Shown in pieces: positions 8,397-18,100 of a DNA stretch of 64,000 bases (position 1 is the stretch's first letter; each line of letters starts with the position of its first letter). Made by a program: the position numbers and the translations under genes. Source of the DNA: an uncultured Lachnospiraceae bacterium (GTDB taxonomy: Bacteria > Bacillota > Clostridia > Lachnospirales > Lachnospiraceae); contig CAJTMC010000002.1 in the NCBI GenBank assembly GCA_910577115.1, positions 62,001 through 126,000 on the forward strand. The letters are read 5' to 3'. The notes beneath the pieces are model-generated. The model was not told the DNA's origin and did not search any database. It worked only from the letters and a program-made list of their open reading frames with translations.

Positions 8397-10718
8397 CTAG
8401 TTTTGTGTATTTGCCGGCTCAACAACTGTAATCTTAATGTTTGCTTTCTTGCCGGATGCCGTTACTGCACTGACTGTCGCCTTACCTGTACCGATACCGC
8501 AGATAATCGCACTGCCATTGTTCAGCTTTAATACCTTTACAACCGTAGCACCCTTCTTATCTACATCATATCTTACAATCGGCTCTGCCTGCGTACCGCT
8601 TTTAGGCTCTACAGTCGGCGCTTCCATCACTTTCATTTCGCCAACATTTAATGTCATGCCCTTCTTATAGCTCTCAGGTACAATCACTTTCTTAGCCGGT
8701 GATGTAACATAAATTGTAGCTTCCGTTGCCACGGAACCGGTCGTTGCCAGTACTTTAATCTCACTGCCCACAGGCGCGTTTGCCGGAATCATGTATACAA
8801 GCTTCTTGTCTGTGGCATTCTTTGCATCTGTCACTTTCTTATATCCGTTTCCATCCGCATCAATATACCATGTAATCGGATCTGCTGCCTTCTTTGGCAA
8901 CTGCTGTTTTACGTTAAACGTAACTTTCTCTCCTGCCATATTTGCAGCTGTATCAGACTTCAAAACAATTTCCTCACACTTCGGTGTAGACTTTACCGTA
9001 AATGCTTTCTTAATTGTCTTAATCCTGCCTTTATCATCTTTGTAAACTGATGATACTGTAATCTTAGCCGAACCTTCTCCAACAACTTTCAGCTTACCGT
9101 TCGCTACTGTTGCTACTGACTCTTTGCTTGACTCCCACGAAATAGCCTCAGCCGCCTCTTCTATAGATGTCATCGGTGCATTAAATGTGATACCTGTTGC
9201 ATAGTATGTAACTGTTCTGTCGCTTGGGTTTAATCTCTCTGTCTTCTTATTGATGTCTGCACCATTTTTAGTCCTTGCGATACCGGTAAATGAAACATCA
9301 CTCTGCTTAACTATAATGCCTTCTAATGTCTTAGACTTTATGCCTTCCTTTTTATTCGTCGATGCCACTGTAATATCTACTGTGATTTCGTCAGCACCCT
9401 TCAAATTAGCTGCCGGAACAATATTATTATTTTTTGCTTTTACAAACTTGCTTGCCTTCTTTGTTTCCGGATCTATAACCGTAATCTTAAGCTTATCAAC
9501 ATTCTGCTCCGGTGTTCTCTTAATCTGTACCGGTGTTGTCTTGCCGGACCATGTTGTCTTCGATTCATTAATATACACTTCATCAATACGAATCAACTGT
9601 GCGGTAACCGTAACATTAAATGTCGCTTTCTTACCGCTTGTGGCTGTAGCAGTAACTTTTGCCTTACCCACTGCCACACCTTCAAGTACCGCTTTCGTCT
9701 GGTCATCCGCGTTCTTCGTTACTGTAACAATCTTTTCATTGTTCGAAGTCCACTTGATATCATCTGTCGTATTCGCCGGAGTTACTTCTACCGAAATATC
9801 CGCAACAGGATCTAACAGGTTTTGACCATCACTAAATCTTACTTCCGCTTTTCCCTTGTTTGACGCAGTCAGCTTAGTCACCGGCTCACCCTTTTTAATT
9901 GTCAGCTCTTTTTCTACAGGTTTTACATCTGTATTTGAAATTTCAGCTTTTACGGTAATCATTGTGTCAGCGGTTTTCGCAGCCTTCTTGTCAACTGTTA
10001 AAACGCCATTACCGTTGACCGTGGCAGTCTTCGGATCAGCCTTAATCACCGAAAATGTAATATCATCCATCTCCTGCGCCGGATCGCCGTCTACCAATAT
10101 AAAATCACGCAAATCATATGTATGGCCTGCAAAGAACTCCTGATTTTCCGGAATAGCCCATTCAAGCTTTGTAATCTCGCGCGTAACCATGACCTTTACA
10201 CTTGCCAAATAGTCATCCGTACCGTCTCCGTCAATATCCAAGCCTGCCGTAACAGTAGCAAAACCTGCCTTCTTTGCATTGATCGGGCACTCCACCATAC
10301 CATCCTTCTTCTTTGCGTCAACCGTTACAATGTTGTAGTCCGATGTTCTCCATCTGAGCAAATTGTTAATAGCCAGTTTTTCTTCCTCAGAAGTCGCCTC
10401 CTCATCTGCATAAAGAACTTCTGCCGTAAGGATCTCCTGCTCTCCTGCATTCATGACAACTGATGCCGGAGAAATTTTAATACCCCTGATATTTGCCGCA
10501 TTATCCGGCAATACCGTAGTATTTGTGCTTGTAGTAGACACGGTACCCGTCTGTGTACCGGAATTTGTACCGGTATCCGTATCTGTCCCTTTGTCCTCAC
10601 CGTCAGATATCCAATAATAATCAGCAAGTCCTGATGCAAATGCTGTCATCGGTGTTGATACTGCCATTGCCGCCACCAGCGTGTATGCTGTCAGCTTCTT
10701 GATAAATTTTCCTCTCAT
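8397..10718 (-). CDS. secreted protein with bacterial Ig-like (BIG2) repeats
   Basis: A 773-residue secreted protein. An upstream in-frame extension exists, but ATG 10718 is chosen because it follows GGAGAGGG and opens a good signal peptide (KKLTAYTLVAAMAVSTPMTAFA, cut after AFA). A Thr/Gly-rich linker follows, then about seven BIG2-type Ig-like domains. Signs of these are IKISPASVVMNAGEQEILTA near the start and repeated phrases of the form W(E/T)S...VATV..GK..V.G.G.AKITV. No catalytic motif, LPXTG anchor or surface-layer domain is seen. Such proteins usually act as cell-surface adhesins or stalks; a specific role is not inferable. It has its own promoter upstream. Confidence 0.85.
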   Translation of the reverse strand: MRGKFIKKLTAYTLVAAMAVSTPMTAFASGLADYYWISDGEDKGTDTDTGTNSGTQTGTVSTTSTNTTVLPDNAANIRGIKISPASVVMNAGEQEILTAEVLYADEEATSEEEKLAINNLLRWRTSDYNIVTVDAKKKDGMVECPINAKKAGFATVTAGLDIDGDGTDDYLASVKVMVTREITKLEWAIPENQEFFAGHTYDLRDFILVDGDPAQEMDDITFSVIKADPKTATVNGNGVLTVDKKAAKTADTMITVKAEISNTDVKPVEKELTIKKGEPVTKLTASNKGKAEVRFSDGQNLLDPVADISVEVTPANTTDDIKWTSNNEKIVTVTKNADDQTKAVLEGVAVGKAKVTATATSGKKATFNVTVTAQLIRIDEVYINESKTTWSGKTTPVQIKRTPEQNVDKLKITVIDPETKKASKFVKAKNNNIVPAANLKGADEITVDITVASTNKKEGIKSKTLEGIIVKQSDVSFTGIARTKNGADINKKTERLNPSDRTVTYYATGITFNAPMTSIEEAAEAISWESSKESVATVANGKLKVVGEGSAKITVSSVYKDDKGRIKTIKKAFTVKSTPKCEEIVLKSDTAANMAGEKVTFNVKQQLPKKAADPITWYIDADGNGYKKVTDAKNATDKKLVYMIPANAPVGSEIKVLATTGSVATEATIYVTSPAKKVIVPESYKKGMTLNVGEMKVMEAPTVEPKSGTQAEPIVRYDVDKKGATVVKVLKLNNGSAIICGIGTGKATVSAVTASGKKANIKITVVEPANTQN

Positions 10719-10754
10719 AACACCCTCTCCTCCATGTGTAATTGATACTCTGTT

Positions 10755-10783
10755 ATTATATGTCTTACATCTTGACAATACAA
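10755..10783 (-). promoter_or_regulatory. promoter of the Ig-like protein gene
   Basis: On the minus strand TTGTAT (10783-10778) and a perfect TATAAT (10760-10755) are 17 bases apart, about 37 bases before ATG 10718. Confidence 0.65.
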
Positions 10784-10880
10784 GAAATTTTTCAAACAAA
10801 ACCGGTTTTTTGCACATTTTTGTACGATTTGTACACAATTACGCGCAAATTCCTCTTTTATTTCATGCTAATGCCTATTA

Positions 10881-11858
10881 TCATAGTTCATTTTCCTTTG
10901 TGTTGCCGTCAGGGTCAAGCAGTCCAAACTCTAATTTTTTCACACGATACTGGATATCCTCCAATATTTTCCTGTTAGCGGATATAATGTCTGCCTGCAG
11001 CCCTGTCACAAACGTCTGAAATCCTATTATAATCATCATCGTCGCAAGTATAAGCGACTGCACATGTCCGCTCCCGTTTCCGCCAAAATAAAAAAACAGA
11101 AATCTTATCCCTATCAAGGTTCCTGCCAGAATAAACACACTGCCAATCACCGTAAATATCTTCATCGGTCTGTACATCAGAACCGCTCTTAAAATCGTCA
11201 ATATGGATTTTTTGATGTATGCCGCCATTGAATTCATGAGCCTTGATTTTCTAAGTTCCGGATTTGTATGTACGGGGACCGAGGTAATTGCCATCTTGTT
11301 ACGTCCTGCCTGCACAATTGTTTCCAGCGTGTAAGTATACTCATTGTGAACATTTACGCGCATTGCAGCTTTCCTGCTGTATGCCCGGAATCCGCTTGGC
11401 GCATCCGGAATGTCTGTTTTTGACGCGACCCGCACCACCCAGCTTCCAAATTTCTGCAGCTTTTTTTTGACAAACGAAAATTCGTCTATTTCATCAATCG
11501 GACGTTCGCCAATTACAATATCCGCCTCTTTTTTTAAAATCGGCTCTATCAGTTTACTGATATCTGCCCCACTATACTGATTATCCGCATCTGTGTTGAC
11601 AATAATATCTGCGCCATGTCTGAGTGCAAGATCAATTCCTGCCAAAAATCCCTTTGCCAGTCCCAAATTTCTCTTAAAATGCACAATGTAATTGACACCC
11701 CACTCAAGCGCTATTCGTTCGGTATCATCACTGCTGCCGTCATTGACAATAAGATACTCTATCTCATCAATGCCGTCTATTTGTTTGGGCAAATCATTCA
11801 ACGCTATTTCCAGCGTTTCCGCCTCATTGTAGCATGGTATTTGAATTATCAGCTTCAT
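10881..11858 (-). CDS. polyprenyl-phosphate glycosyltransferase, GT2, membrane-anchored
   Basis: A 325-residue GT2 enzyme of the dolichol-phosphate mannosyltransferase/GtrB type, which loads a sugar from a nucleotide onto undecaprenyl phosphate on the cytoplasmic face. The catalytic domain (residues 1-230) shows IQIPCYNEAETL, the acid motif VNDGSSDDT and the metal motif NTDADNQY. Two C-terminal membrane helices (about 236-256 and 270-292) precede a charged tail. It overlaps the preceding gene by 4 bases. The loaded lipid probably feeds the GT-C-like multispanning protein encoded two genes upstream. Sugar identity is unknown. Confidence 0.88.
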   Translation of the reverse strand: MKLIIQIPCYNEAETLEIALNDLPKQIDGIDEIEYLIVNDGSSDDTERIALEWGVNYIVHFKRNLGLAKGFLAGIDLALRHGADIIVNTDADNQYSGADISKLIEPILKKEADIVIGERPIDEIDEFSFVKKKLQKFGSWVVRVASKTDIPDAPSGFRAYSRKAAMRVNVHNEYTYTLETIVQAGRNKMAITSVPVHTNPELRKSRLMNSMAAYIKKSILTILRAVLMYRPMKIFTVIGSVFILAGTLIGIRFLFFYFGGNGSGHVQSLILATMMIIIGFQTFVTGLQADIISANRKILEDIQYRVKKLEFGLLDPDGNTKENEL

Positions 11859-13006
11859 CCTTTTCCCCGTTTCAGCCTCCTTTCAAGCATCACAATCCAT
11901 TGTACGCCGCTAAGCGTTCTTTCTATCCGGTCAACAGCCCTGCTTATGTCAAAGGTTCTTTCAATCCCAAGATACTCCAACGCCCAAAGGACTGCCTTCC
12001 GTCGAAGGACTCCTTTTTTGAGATGCTTCCGGCATTGCAGTTTGTCCTTATAGTATACTGATTTTAAATACGCTCCAACTTCCTTGTGATATTGATGCCT
12101 GCTTTCCTTCTCATATTTCGGAATTTTGGCATCATTCTGATAAAGAATTGCAAAATGTTCACATAAGTTTATCCTACTATACTCTTTTAAAATCTCTTTG
12201 TCAACAATGGCTCTTTCGAGATATTTCGTCACATATGCATCATATTCGCGCATTTTCGCAATAATATCTTCCACAAAATGGCAGGCATGCGAGCGAGAGT
12301 CATCATCCAATCGCCAATAGTATCCCGTATAGCTGTCCGTTACTGCTTTCTTTGCGGCGCAGAGTGTTTCTGTCACAAAAAGCCAGTCGTCCTCGTAATC
12401 AATAAAACGTCGAAAGCAAAATTCGTTTACTATAAGAAAGCTTTTTTTATAAATACATTTCCATAATGTACCATATAGATAATTACAGCTTTGTGCAAAC
12501 GCATAATCATAACCGCGAAACAAAAGCGGATACAGCAATTCTCTCTTGATTTCTTCCGCTCCATAGACTCCGTCGCAAATACTTTCATAGGGACTTCTGT
12601 CGCCCTTTATCAGCCTTCCCGTACTGCATATTCCGATTTCCGCCCCATACGATATCATTTTGTCAATCAGTTTCTCATACATGAAAGGCTCTACTATATC
12701 GTCCTGATCGCAAAAACAAACATATGTTCCGCAAGCTTCTGCAAGTCCTCTGTTTCTTGCCGATACAATCCCTTTGTTTTCCTGACGTATATACTTTACT
12801 CTCTTATTGCTTTCCATTGATTGTACACAAATGGCACTGCTGCCGTCCGTAGAACCATCGTCAATCAGCAGCAGCTCTATCTCCTCATAAGAAGCATTCA
12901 GGATACTTTTTATCGCGGCCGCAAGGTATTTTTCACCGTTGTACACCGGCATAACCACCGAAAGAAGCGGCTGATTTACTGAAACACCGACTCGTAATAC
13001 TCCCAC
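11855..13006 (-). CDS. glycosyltransferase family 2
   Basis: A 383-residue cytoplasmic GT2 enzyme. The GT-A core has LSVVMPVYNGEKYL, the DDGSTDGS acid pair and CFCDQDDIV as the DxD-like metal site. The last 150 residues are a helical domain of unknown specificity. The start is GTG 13006 inside the 3' end of the preceding gene (31-base overlap); AGGAG sits 11 bases before it, and no better start exists. Overlap on both sides indicates translational coupling within the glf operon. Confidence 0.87.
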   Translation of the reverse strand: MGVLRVGVSVNQPLLSVVMPVYNGEKYLAAAIKSILNASYEEIELLLIDDGSTDGSSAICVQSMESNKRVKYIRQENKGIVSARNRGLAEACGTYVCFCDQDDIVEPFMYEKLIDKMISYGAEIGICSTGRLIKGDRSPYESICDGVYGAEEIKRELLYPLLFRGYDYAFAQSCNYLYGTLWKCIYKKSFLIVNEFCFRRFIDYEDDWLFVTETLCAAKKAVTDSYTGYYWRLDDDSRSHACHFVEDIIAKMREYDAYVTKYLERAIVDKEILKEYSRINLCEHFAILYQNDAKIPKYEKESRHQYHKEVGAYLKSVYYKDKLQCRKHLKKGVLRRKAVLWALEYLGIERTFDISRAVDRIERTLSGVQWIVMLERRLKRGKG

Positions 13007-15111
13007 CTGCTATTCAACTCCTGCTCTTTGTTGATGACCAACGCATAACTTCCCGCAACGGCCACGGTTCTGCACCGCTCAGCCACGCGCAGATCCTCTT
13101 CAAGATATCGTTTATGGATAATATAATATGCGTCTTCGTCAAAAGTCATATCATTTACATGCGTCATTGTAATTTCCGTATCCCGAAGCATAAACTGAAT
13201 CACTGCCGCCTGCTTATAGGTAAGGTAATCCTCCGCAAAATAAACAGGCGCATCTTTTCCCAAAATCTCTATCCATGCCGTAATCTCCGGCATTGCACCC
13301 TGCTGCTTTTGATTTCTTACAACGACATAGTTATCAACAATGGCATTTGCCAGATAAATCCACGCAAACACAGGTATGAGAAGCGCCAAAATTCCCCTTG
13401 CCATTGCTGCCCTGTGTGATTTGATAAAGCTGCTCCCCGCTTTGCATACAATAAAAAATGCGGCCGCAAGTTCCAGCACATATTGCGATAAAACGCGGAT
13501 TCTTCCATACGGCACTTCATAATTCCATATCACGCGTCCAAACATGACACTGTGCGCAAGCTCAAACTCTGTCCTTTTGAGTGTATCAATTGCATATTGG
13601 CAAAACCACGCCGCCGCAAGAAACATAATCAAACTCACGATGGCGGTTATATACCACCGCTTTTCCCGAATCAATATATTGAAGCTGTACAACAGGATAA
13701 TTCCAATTACAAACTCATGGTATCTGCCATTTACAAGATCATCATTTTTAAAGAATCCCTCTTTATAAATCGCGCAAATCATAAATGTTCCAAACCATGC
13801 CAAAAATACGCCCATATACCATATTCTGTCATCCAGATTGTCCGACACACACTGCATTCCGACAGCTTCTCTGCCTTTTATGGCTGCAATAAACCGCTTT
13901 ATACCGTCTGCAAGCATCAGGAAAAAATTAACAAAAAGATTTCGCATTCCCCAGCAAATCACAAGCCCTGTTGAAGCCGCCAGATAAAACCACTTTCCCA
14001 CAATACTTGTTCCCAGCCTTATCAAACCTCTTTTGGAAAAGATGCCCTTTACCTTATCCCATTGACCAGCAAAGTCATTCATGGCAATTTTATCCGGCAC
14101 ATCAGCTTGCGCCGCATTGAGGTCCCCGCCCTGTGTCACAATATATGCCACGGCAATTACGACTCCCACTGCTGCCACGCAGAGCACCAGCCTTGTCTTT
14201 CCTTTGTCAATCAAATGCAAAAGCACAAATAAGACAATACCTGCCACAAGAATAAGCGCAGACTTTTTGGTAAAAATGTATTGTACGCTGTCCGTCAATC
14301 CGCTCCATGCATTCCCTCTATAGCACACATTCTGTAAAGTTCCTTTCACCATTGCGTGGAACAGACTGCACACATAAAGGGCTATTCCAAACGCCGCTGT
14401 ATGTTTGAGCGTGTTTTTTCTGATGAGCCGCAAATAAAGTACAACGAAAACGGACGTCAAAAGGATTGCAAGCGAACGTTGGTGAACTGTATAAATATAA
14501 AATGCAGTCACTGCATATGCCACATGATTTATCGCTTTCGGCGCATCTGTCACCCGCATCATAACATACAGAAAAATCCAGAATACCAGATTTAATGTAC
14601 ACTCCGTAAAAGTGATATGCGCGTAAAACAGATTGGAGCTGTAAACCATCACCGCAAAACATGCCATACTTCTTACTGCCCAATTGAAGTTCGTCATATA
14701 TCTTTTGCAGAGCCGAACCGCTATAAAAAAGCCTGTCACCAAAAATGTCACATTCACAAGCTGGGCAGCCTGATAGGTCTGTGCCCATGTCAGCGCGCGC
14801 CATTTTGAGAGCAGCCTGATTGGTGCAAGCACAAGACTGTATCCATAAGAATAATATGCAATCTTACTTGTAATCGACGACCAGTTGCTTCCTGTAAAAA
14901 AAGCGCTGTTCGACCAATACCCGTACTCATCGTCAAGCAGAATTGGCATGATGCTTTCCTGTATTCTGTATGTACCTGCCATAAAGAGCGCGACCGCAAG
15001 AACGCACTGAAATAAGACTTCCCTATGTGCTATAAGGAAGTCTCTTATCATCAATAAAACAGGTTTATCCGGATGTGCAATTTTTAAGCGCCTTACTTTT
15101 TCACTCATCAT
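12976..15111 (-). CDS. multi-spanning GT-C-like membrane glycosyltransferase
   Basis: A 711-residue integral membrane protein with a dozen or more hydrophobic segments. The loop after the first membrane segment has LLDDEYGYW (near residue 60). An acidic pair in this position is the hallmark of GT-C enzymes that use polyprenyl-phosphate sugars outside the membrane. A soluble C-terminal domain of about 110 residues follows the last helix. It fits an enzyme transferring a sugar loaded by the DPM-like enzyme in the same operon, but no exact family can be named. The start ATG 15111 has only a weak ribosome site and lies 8 bases after glf. Confidence 0.75.
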   Translation of the reverse strand: MMSEKVRRLKIAHPDKPVLLMIRDFLIAHREVLFQCVLAVALFMAGTYRIQESIMPILLDDEYGYWSNSAFFTGSNWSSITSKIAYYSYGYSLVLAPIRLLSKWRALTWAQTYQAAQLVNVTFLVTGFFIAVRLCKRYMTNFNWAVRSMACFAVMVYSSNLFYAHITFTECTLNLVFWIFLYVMMRVTDAPKAINHVAYAVTAFYIYTVHQRSLAILLTSVFVVLYLRLIRKNTLKHTAAFGIALYVCSLFHAMVKGTLQNVCYRGNAWSGLTDSVQYIFTKKSALILVAGIVLFVLLHLIDKGKTRLVLCVAAVGVVIAVAYIVTQGGDLNAAQADVPDKIAMNDFAGQWDKVKGIFSKRGLIRLGTSIVGKWFYLAASTGLVICWGMRNLFVNFFLMLADGIKRFIAAIKGREAVGMQCVSDNLDDRIWYMGVFLAWFGTFMICAIYKEGFFKNDDLVNGRYHEFVIGIILLYSFNILIREKRWYITAIVSLIMFLAAAWFCQYAIDTLKRTEFELAHSVMFGRVIWNYEVPYGRIRVLSQYVLELAAAFFIVCKAGSSFIKSHRAAMARGILALLIPVFAWIYLANAIVDNYVVVRNQKQQGAMPEITAWIEILGKDAPVYFAEDYLTYKQAAVIQFMLRDTEITMTHVNDMTFDEDAYYIIHKRYLEEDLRVAERCRTVAVAGSYALVINKEQELNSRWEYYESVFQ

Positions 15112-15118
15112 TGTCTTT

Positions 15119-16213
15119 TTATATCTCAGCTCTCACACAATTTAATGCAGACTCAATGACATCATCCATGTCATAATATTGATACTGACCGAGTCGTCCG
15201 CCAAAAATAACACTCGTTTCCTTATCAGCAAGTTCTTTATATTCCTTATAAAGGCAATTGTTTTTCTCGTCATTCATCGGGTAATACGGCTCCATCCCAC
15301 GTACCCACTGCCGCGGATATTCTCTTGTAATGACTGTTTTGGGCTGAGTACCGAACTCAAAATGCTTATGCTCTATAATACGCGTGTATGGTGTCTCATA
15401 GTCCGTATAATTCACCACTGCATTCCCCTGATGGTTTTCCTCGTTGAGAATCTCCGTCTCAAATTGAAGACCTCTGTACTCCAGCTCACCGAGACGATAG
15501 TCAAAATACGCATCTATCATGCCTGTAAATACAATCTTTTTTGCCTCTGCTCTAAGCGGTTCCCTGTGTTCAAAGAAATCCACGCCAAGCCTCACGTCAA
15601 TTCGCTCAAGCATTTTTTCAACAATCCCCGTATAGCCCCCAATCGGTATCCCCTGATACGTGTCATTGAAATAATTATTATCATATGTGAATCTTACCGG
15701 CAAACGCTTTATAATAAAGGCAGGCAGCTCTGTCGCCTTTTTTCCCCATTGCTTTTCGGTATATCCTTTTACAAGCTTCTCATATATATCTTTTCCGACA
15801 AGAGAAATCGCCTGTTCCTCAAGATTTTCAGGGTTTTCAATATGGCATTCTTTTTTTTGCTCCTCTATTTTTTCCCTTGCCTCTGACGGCGTCACAACAC
15901 CCCACATTTTGTTGAAGGTGTACATATTAAAGGGCATACTGTAAATCTCACCATGAAAATTTGCCACAGGGCTGTTTGTGTACCGGTTAAACTCTGCAAA
16001 CTGCTGTACATACTCCCATACCTCGCGGTTACTTGTGTGGAAAATGTGCGCGCCATACCTGTGAACCGCAATTCCCTCAACGTTTTCCGTATAGATATTT
16101 CCTCCAATATGTGCGCGCTTATCTATTACAAGACATTTTTTTCCTTTTTTATTTGCTTCATGCGCAAATACTGCGCCGAAAAGACCGGCTCCTACAATTA
16201 AATAGTCGTACAT
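15119..16213 (-). CDS. glf: UDP-galactopyranose mutase
   Basis: A 364-residue FAD enzyme converting UDP-galactopyranose to UDP-galactofuranose, the donor for galactofuranose in surface glycans. The N-terminal FAD site GAGLFG (residues 8-13) is followed by the family motif GGNIYTENVEGI.VHRYGAH and the conserved stretch YGTEKQW-like EKQWGKKATELPA. Length matches the family. ATG 16213 is chosen over an upstream ATG because it follows AAGGAG at the right distance and starts directly at the FAD domain. It is first in an operon with three glycosyltransferase-type genes, so at least one product should use or extend galactofuranose. Confidence 0.95.
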   Translation of the reverse strand: MYDYLIVGAGLFGAVFAHEANKKGKKCLVIDKRAHIGGNIYTENVEGIAVHRYGAHIFHTSNREVWEYVQQFAEFNRYTNSPVANFHGEIYSMPFNMYTFNKMWGVVTPSEAREKIEEQKKECHIENPENLEEQAISLVGKDIYEKLVKGYTEKQWGKKATELPAFIIKRLPVRFTYDNNYFNDTYQGIPIGGYTGIVEKMLERIDVRLGVDFFEHREPLRAEAKKIVFTGMIDAYFDYRLGELEYRGLQFETEILNEENHQGNAVVNYTDYETPYTRIIEHKHFEFGTQPKTVITREYPRQWVRGMEPYYPMNDEKNNCLYKEYKELADKETSVIFGGRLGQYQYYDMDDVIESALNCVRAEI

Positions 16214-16267
16214 TTGTTTCTCCTTAATTATACTTGCTTTTTCCATTATGAATGATTACCGTTCTTT

Positions 16268-16296
16268 AGTATAGCAAGAAACATGAAATAATACAA
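16268..16296 (-). promoter_or_regulatory. promoter of the glf operon
   Basis: Minus strand TTGTAT (16296-16291), 17-base spacer, then TGC-TATACT (extended -10 at 16273-16268), about 55 bases before glf. Confidence 0.65.
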
Positions 16297-16324
16297 TGGA
16301 TTATTGAAAGCAGGTTATCTATGG

Positions 16325-18010
16325 TTACCCTATCAGCACCTGCTTGCCCTCAAATGCAAAACCGTACTTTCGTATGCGCTCCGGCGCAATGCCTTTTGCC
16401 TCCAATGCGGCAGTATATCGTTTTTCTTCAATTTGTCGAAGCGCCGATTTTACTGTATCCTGAAGCGTTTTTTCGTCCTCCGCGTCATGTACCTTAAACT
16501 CTAAAAGAATTGCATCGTCTTGTTCGCTCTTCGGTTCAAGCATCACGTCATACCGCCCAAATCCGCTCTCACCATTTGAAGTAATCGTATATCTGTTTGA
16601 CAGCTCTATCATCAGCCCTAACACAAAACCATGATAAAAACGCTCCGGCTCCGTTCTTTTTGACGGTTTATTTCCCGTATCAAAATTGCTGAATGTCGCA
16701 AGCGCCACTCCGTTCATATAATAGTTCATAGCCTTTTTGTCATCCGCCAGCAGCGCCTTGATAAAGTCATTATATTCCGGCGCATAATTCTTAAACCAGC
16801 CCTCTATCATTTTTCGAAACATCAGCCTCACTTCTTTATTTGTGAGTTTTAATTCATACTCCTCCTCACCTGTATCACTGTCTATCGCATAGTTTTCTAC
16901 CTTTAAATATCCGCTTGCAAGCAGCAGGCTCCAGATTGCATATTCGTTGTGATCAAGTTGGTTCAATACGATCTGTTCGTCAATTTTTGTGTGTAATGTT
17001 CCGCCGTTCAAGAGATTTTCCATATTCATCTTAACGTCCTTGCTTCCCTCACGAATCAGCTTTCCTACAAGGCTGTTTGAACTTGTGTTTGCCCAGTAAA
17101 CCGAAAATTTGTTTTTATCCAAAAAGTTTATAATTGACCAAGGATTATAAATGTCTGTACTTGTCCCAAAAGTAAATCCGTCATACCAGTCCTTAACGTT
17201 TCCTTCCATTTCGGACAGCCTGTATTCCCGCAGCCCTTCGGACACTTCGTTTTGTGTAAAACCAAATGAATCCGCATATTTATTTGATGTTGTGGTTATC
17301 ACTTCCAGATTATTTAGGTCGGAAAATACAGACTCCTTACTGACTCTTGTGATTCCTGTCATAATAGCTCTGTCAAAATAGGGATTTGTCTTAAATGTAG
17401 CATTAAACAAATTTCGAATAAAAGCAACGATTTCGTCCCAATACCCGTTTACATACGCTTCCTGCATCGGCGTATCGTACTCATCAAGCAGAATCACAGG
17501 CTTTTTCCCATAATATCGCAGCACAAAATCACTCAGTTTATGCAGTGCGATTACTGCATCCGTATCCGTCATTTTCTCCGAAATCCTGTCAAAATATTCC
17601 CTGTCTTTTTCTGTAAGGACACTGCTGTTTCTCAAAAACATACGTTTAATATACAAGTCCGTAAGTATCTGACAGATTCTTATTTTTGTTTTTTCATATG
17701 TATTTTCTTTTACATTCGCAAAACTCAACGCAATAACAGGAATGGTTCCCTGAAGCGCTCTGTACTTCTCGTCCTTCCATATGTCCAGCTCTTCAAATAA
17801 GTCACTGCGATTTGCATACTCTATGGAAAAAAACTGCTCCACCATGCTCATATTGAGTGTTTTCCCAAAACGGCGCGGGCGGGTAATCAGCGTCACGCTG
17901 TCGCCGTTTTCCCACCATTCCTTGATAAAACTCGTTTTGTCAATGTAGAAATAATGGTTTGTGATAATTGTTTCAAAGTCCTGACTTCCGATGCTGATAG
18001 TTCTTGGCAT
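16325..18010 (-). CDS. AAA-ATPase-like protein with PD-(D/E)XK C-terminus (DUF1703 type)
   Basis: A 561-residue protein of the widespread family that joins an AAA-like ATPase domain to a PD-(D/E)XK nuclease-like domain. The Walker A region is PRRFGKT (residues 45-51), just after the signature YIDKTSFIKE. Walker B is VILLDEYDTP. Near the C-terminus YDVMLEP...AILLEFKV gives the D...ExK pattern. The family is patchily distributed, often multicopy and possibly mobile or defence-linked, but its function is not established. ATG 18010 follows AAGGAG. It sits between two polysaccharide operons and has no obvious link to them. Confidence 0.88.
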   Translation of the reverse strand: MPRTISIGSQDFETIITNHYFYIDKTSFIKEWWENGDSVTLITRPRRFGKTLNMSMVEQFFSIEYANRSDLFEELDIWKDEKYRALQGTIPVIALSFANVKENTYEKTKIRICQILTDLYIKRMFLRNSSVLTEKDREYFDRISEKMTDTDAVIALHKLSDFVLRYYGKKPVILLDEYDTPMQEAYVNGYWDEIVAFIRNLFNATFKTNPYFDRAIMTGITRVSKESVFSDLNNLEVITTTSNKYADSFGFTQNEVSEGLREYRLSEMEGNVKDWYDGFTFGTSTDIYNPWSIINFLDKNKFSVYWANTSSNSLVGKLIREGSKDVKMNMENLLNGGTLHTKIDEQIVLNQLDHNEYAIWSLLLASGYLKVENYAIDSDTGEEEYELKLTNKEVRLMFRKMIEGWFKNYAPEYNDFIKALLADDKKAMNYYMNGVALATFSNFDTGNKPSKRTEPERFYHGFVLGLMIELSNRYTITSNGESGFGRYDVMLEPKSEQDDAILLEFKVHDAEDEKTLQDTVKSALRQIEEKRYTAALEAKGIAPERIRKYGFAFEGKQVLIG

Positions 18011-18100
18011 GTGTTGTATCTCCTTGATTGTTGTTTCAACTTATCGTAACACAAAAAACACTCTTATAAAACACCTGTTTTACAATTTACATGCTTAACA

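Noticed and set aside
10790..10870. AAAACCGGTTTT palindrome as terminator of the glf operon
   Set aside because: No loop and no T-run at the right place; too weak to call.
14318..14803. 161-residue minus-strand ORF
   Set aside because: Lies fully within the GT-C-like gene in another frame, with no start signal.
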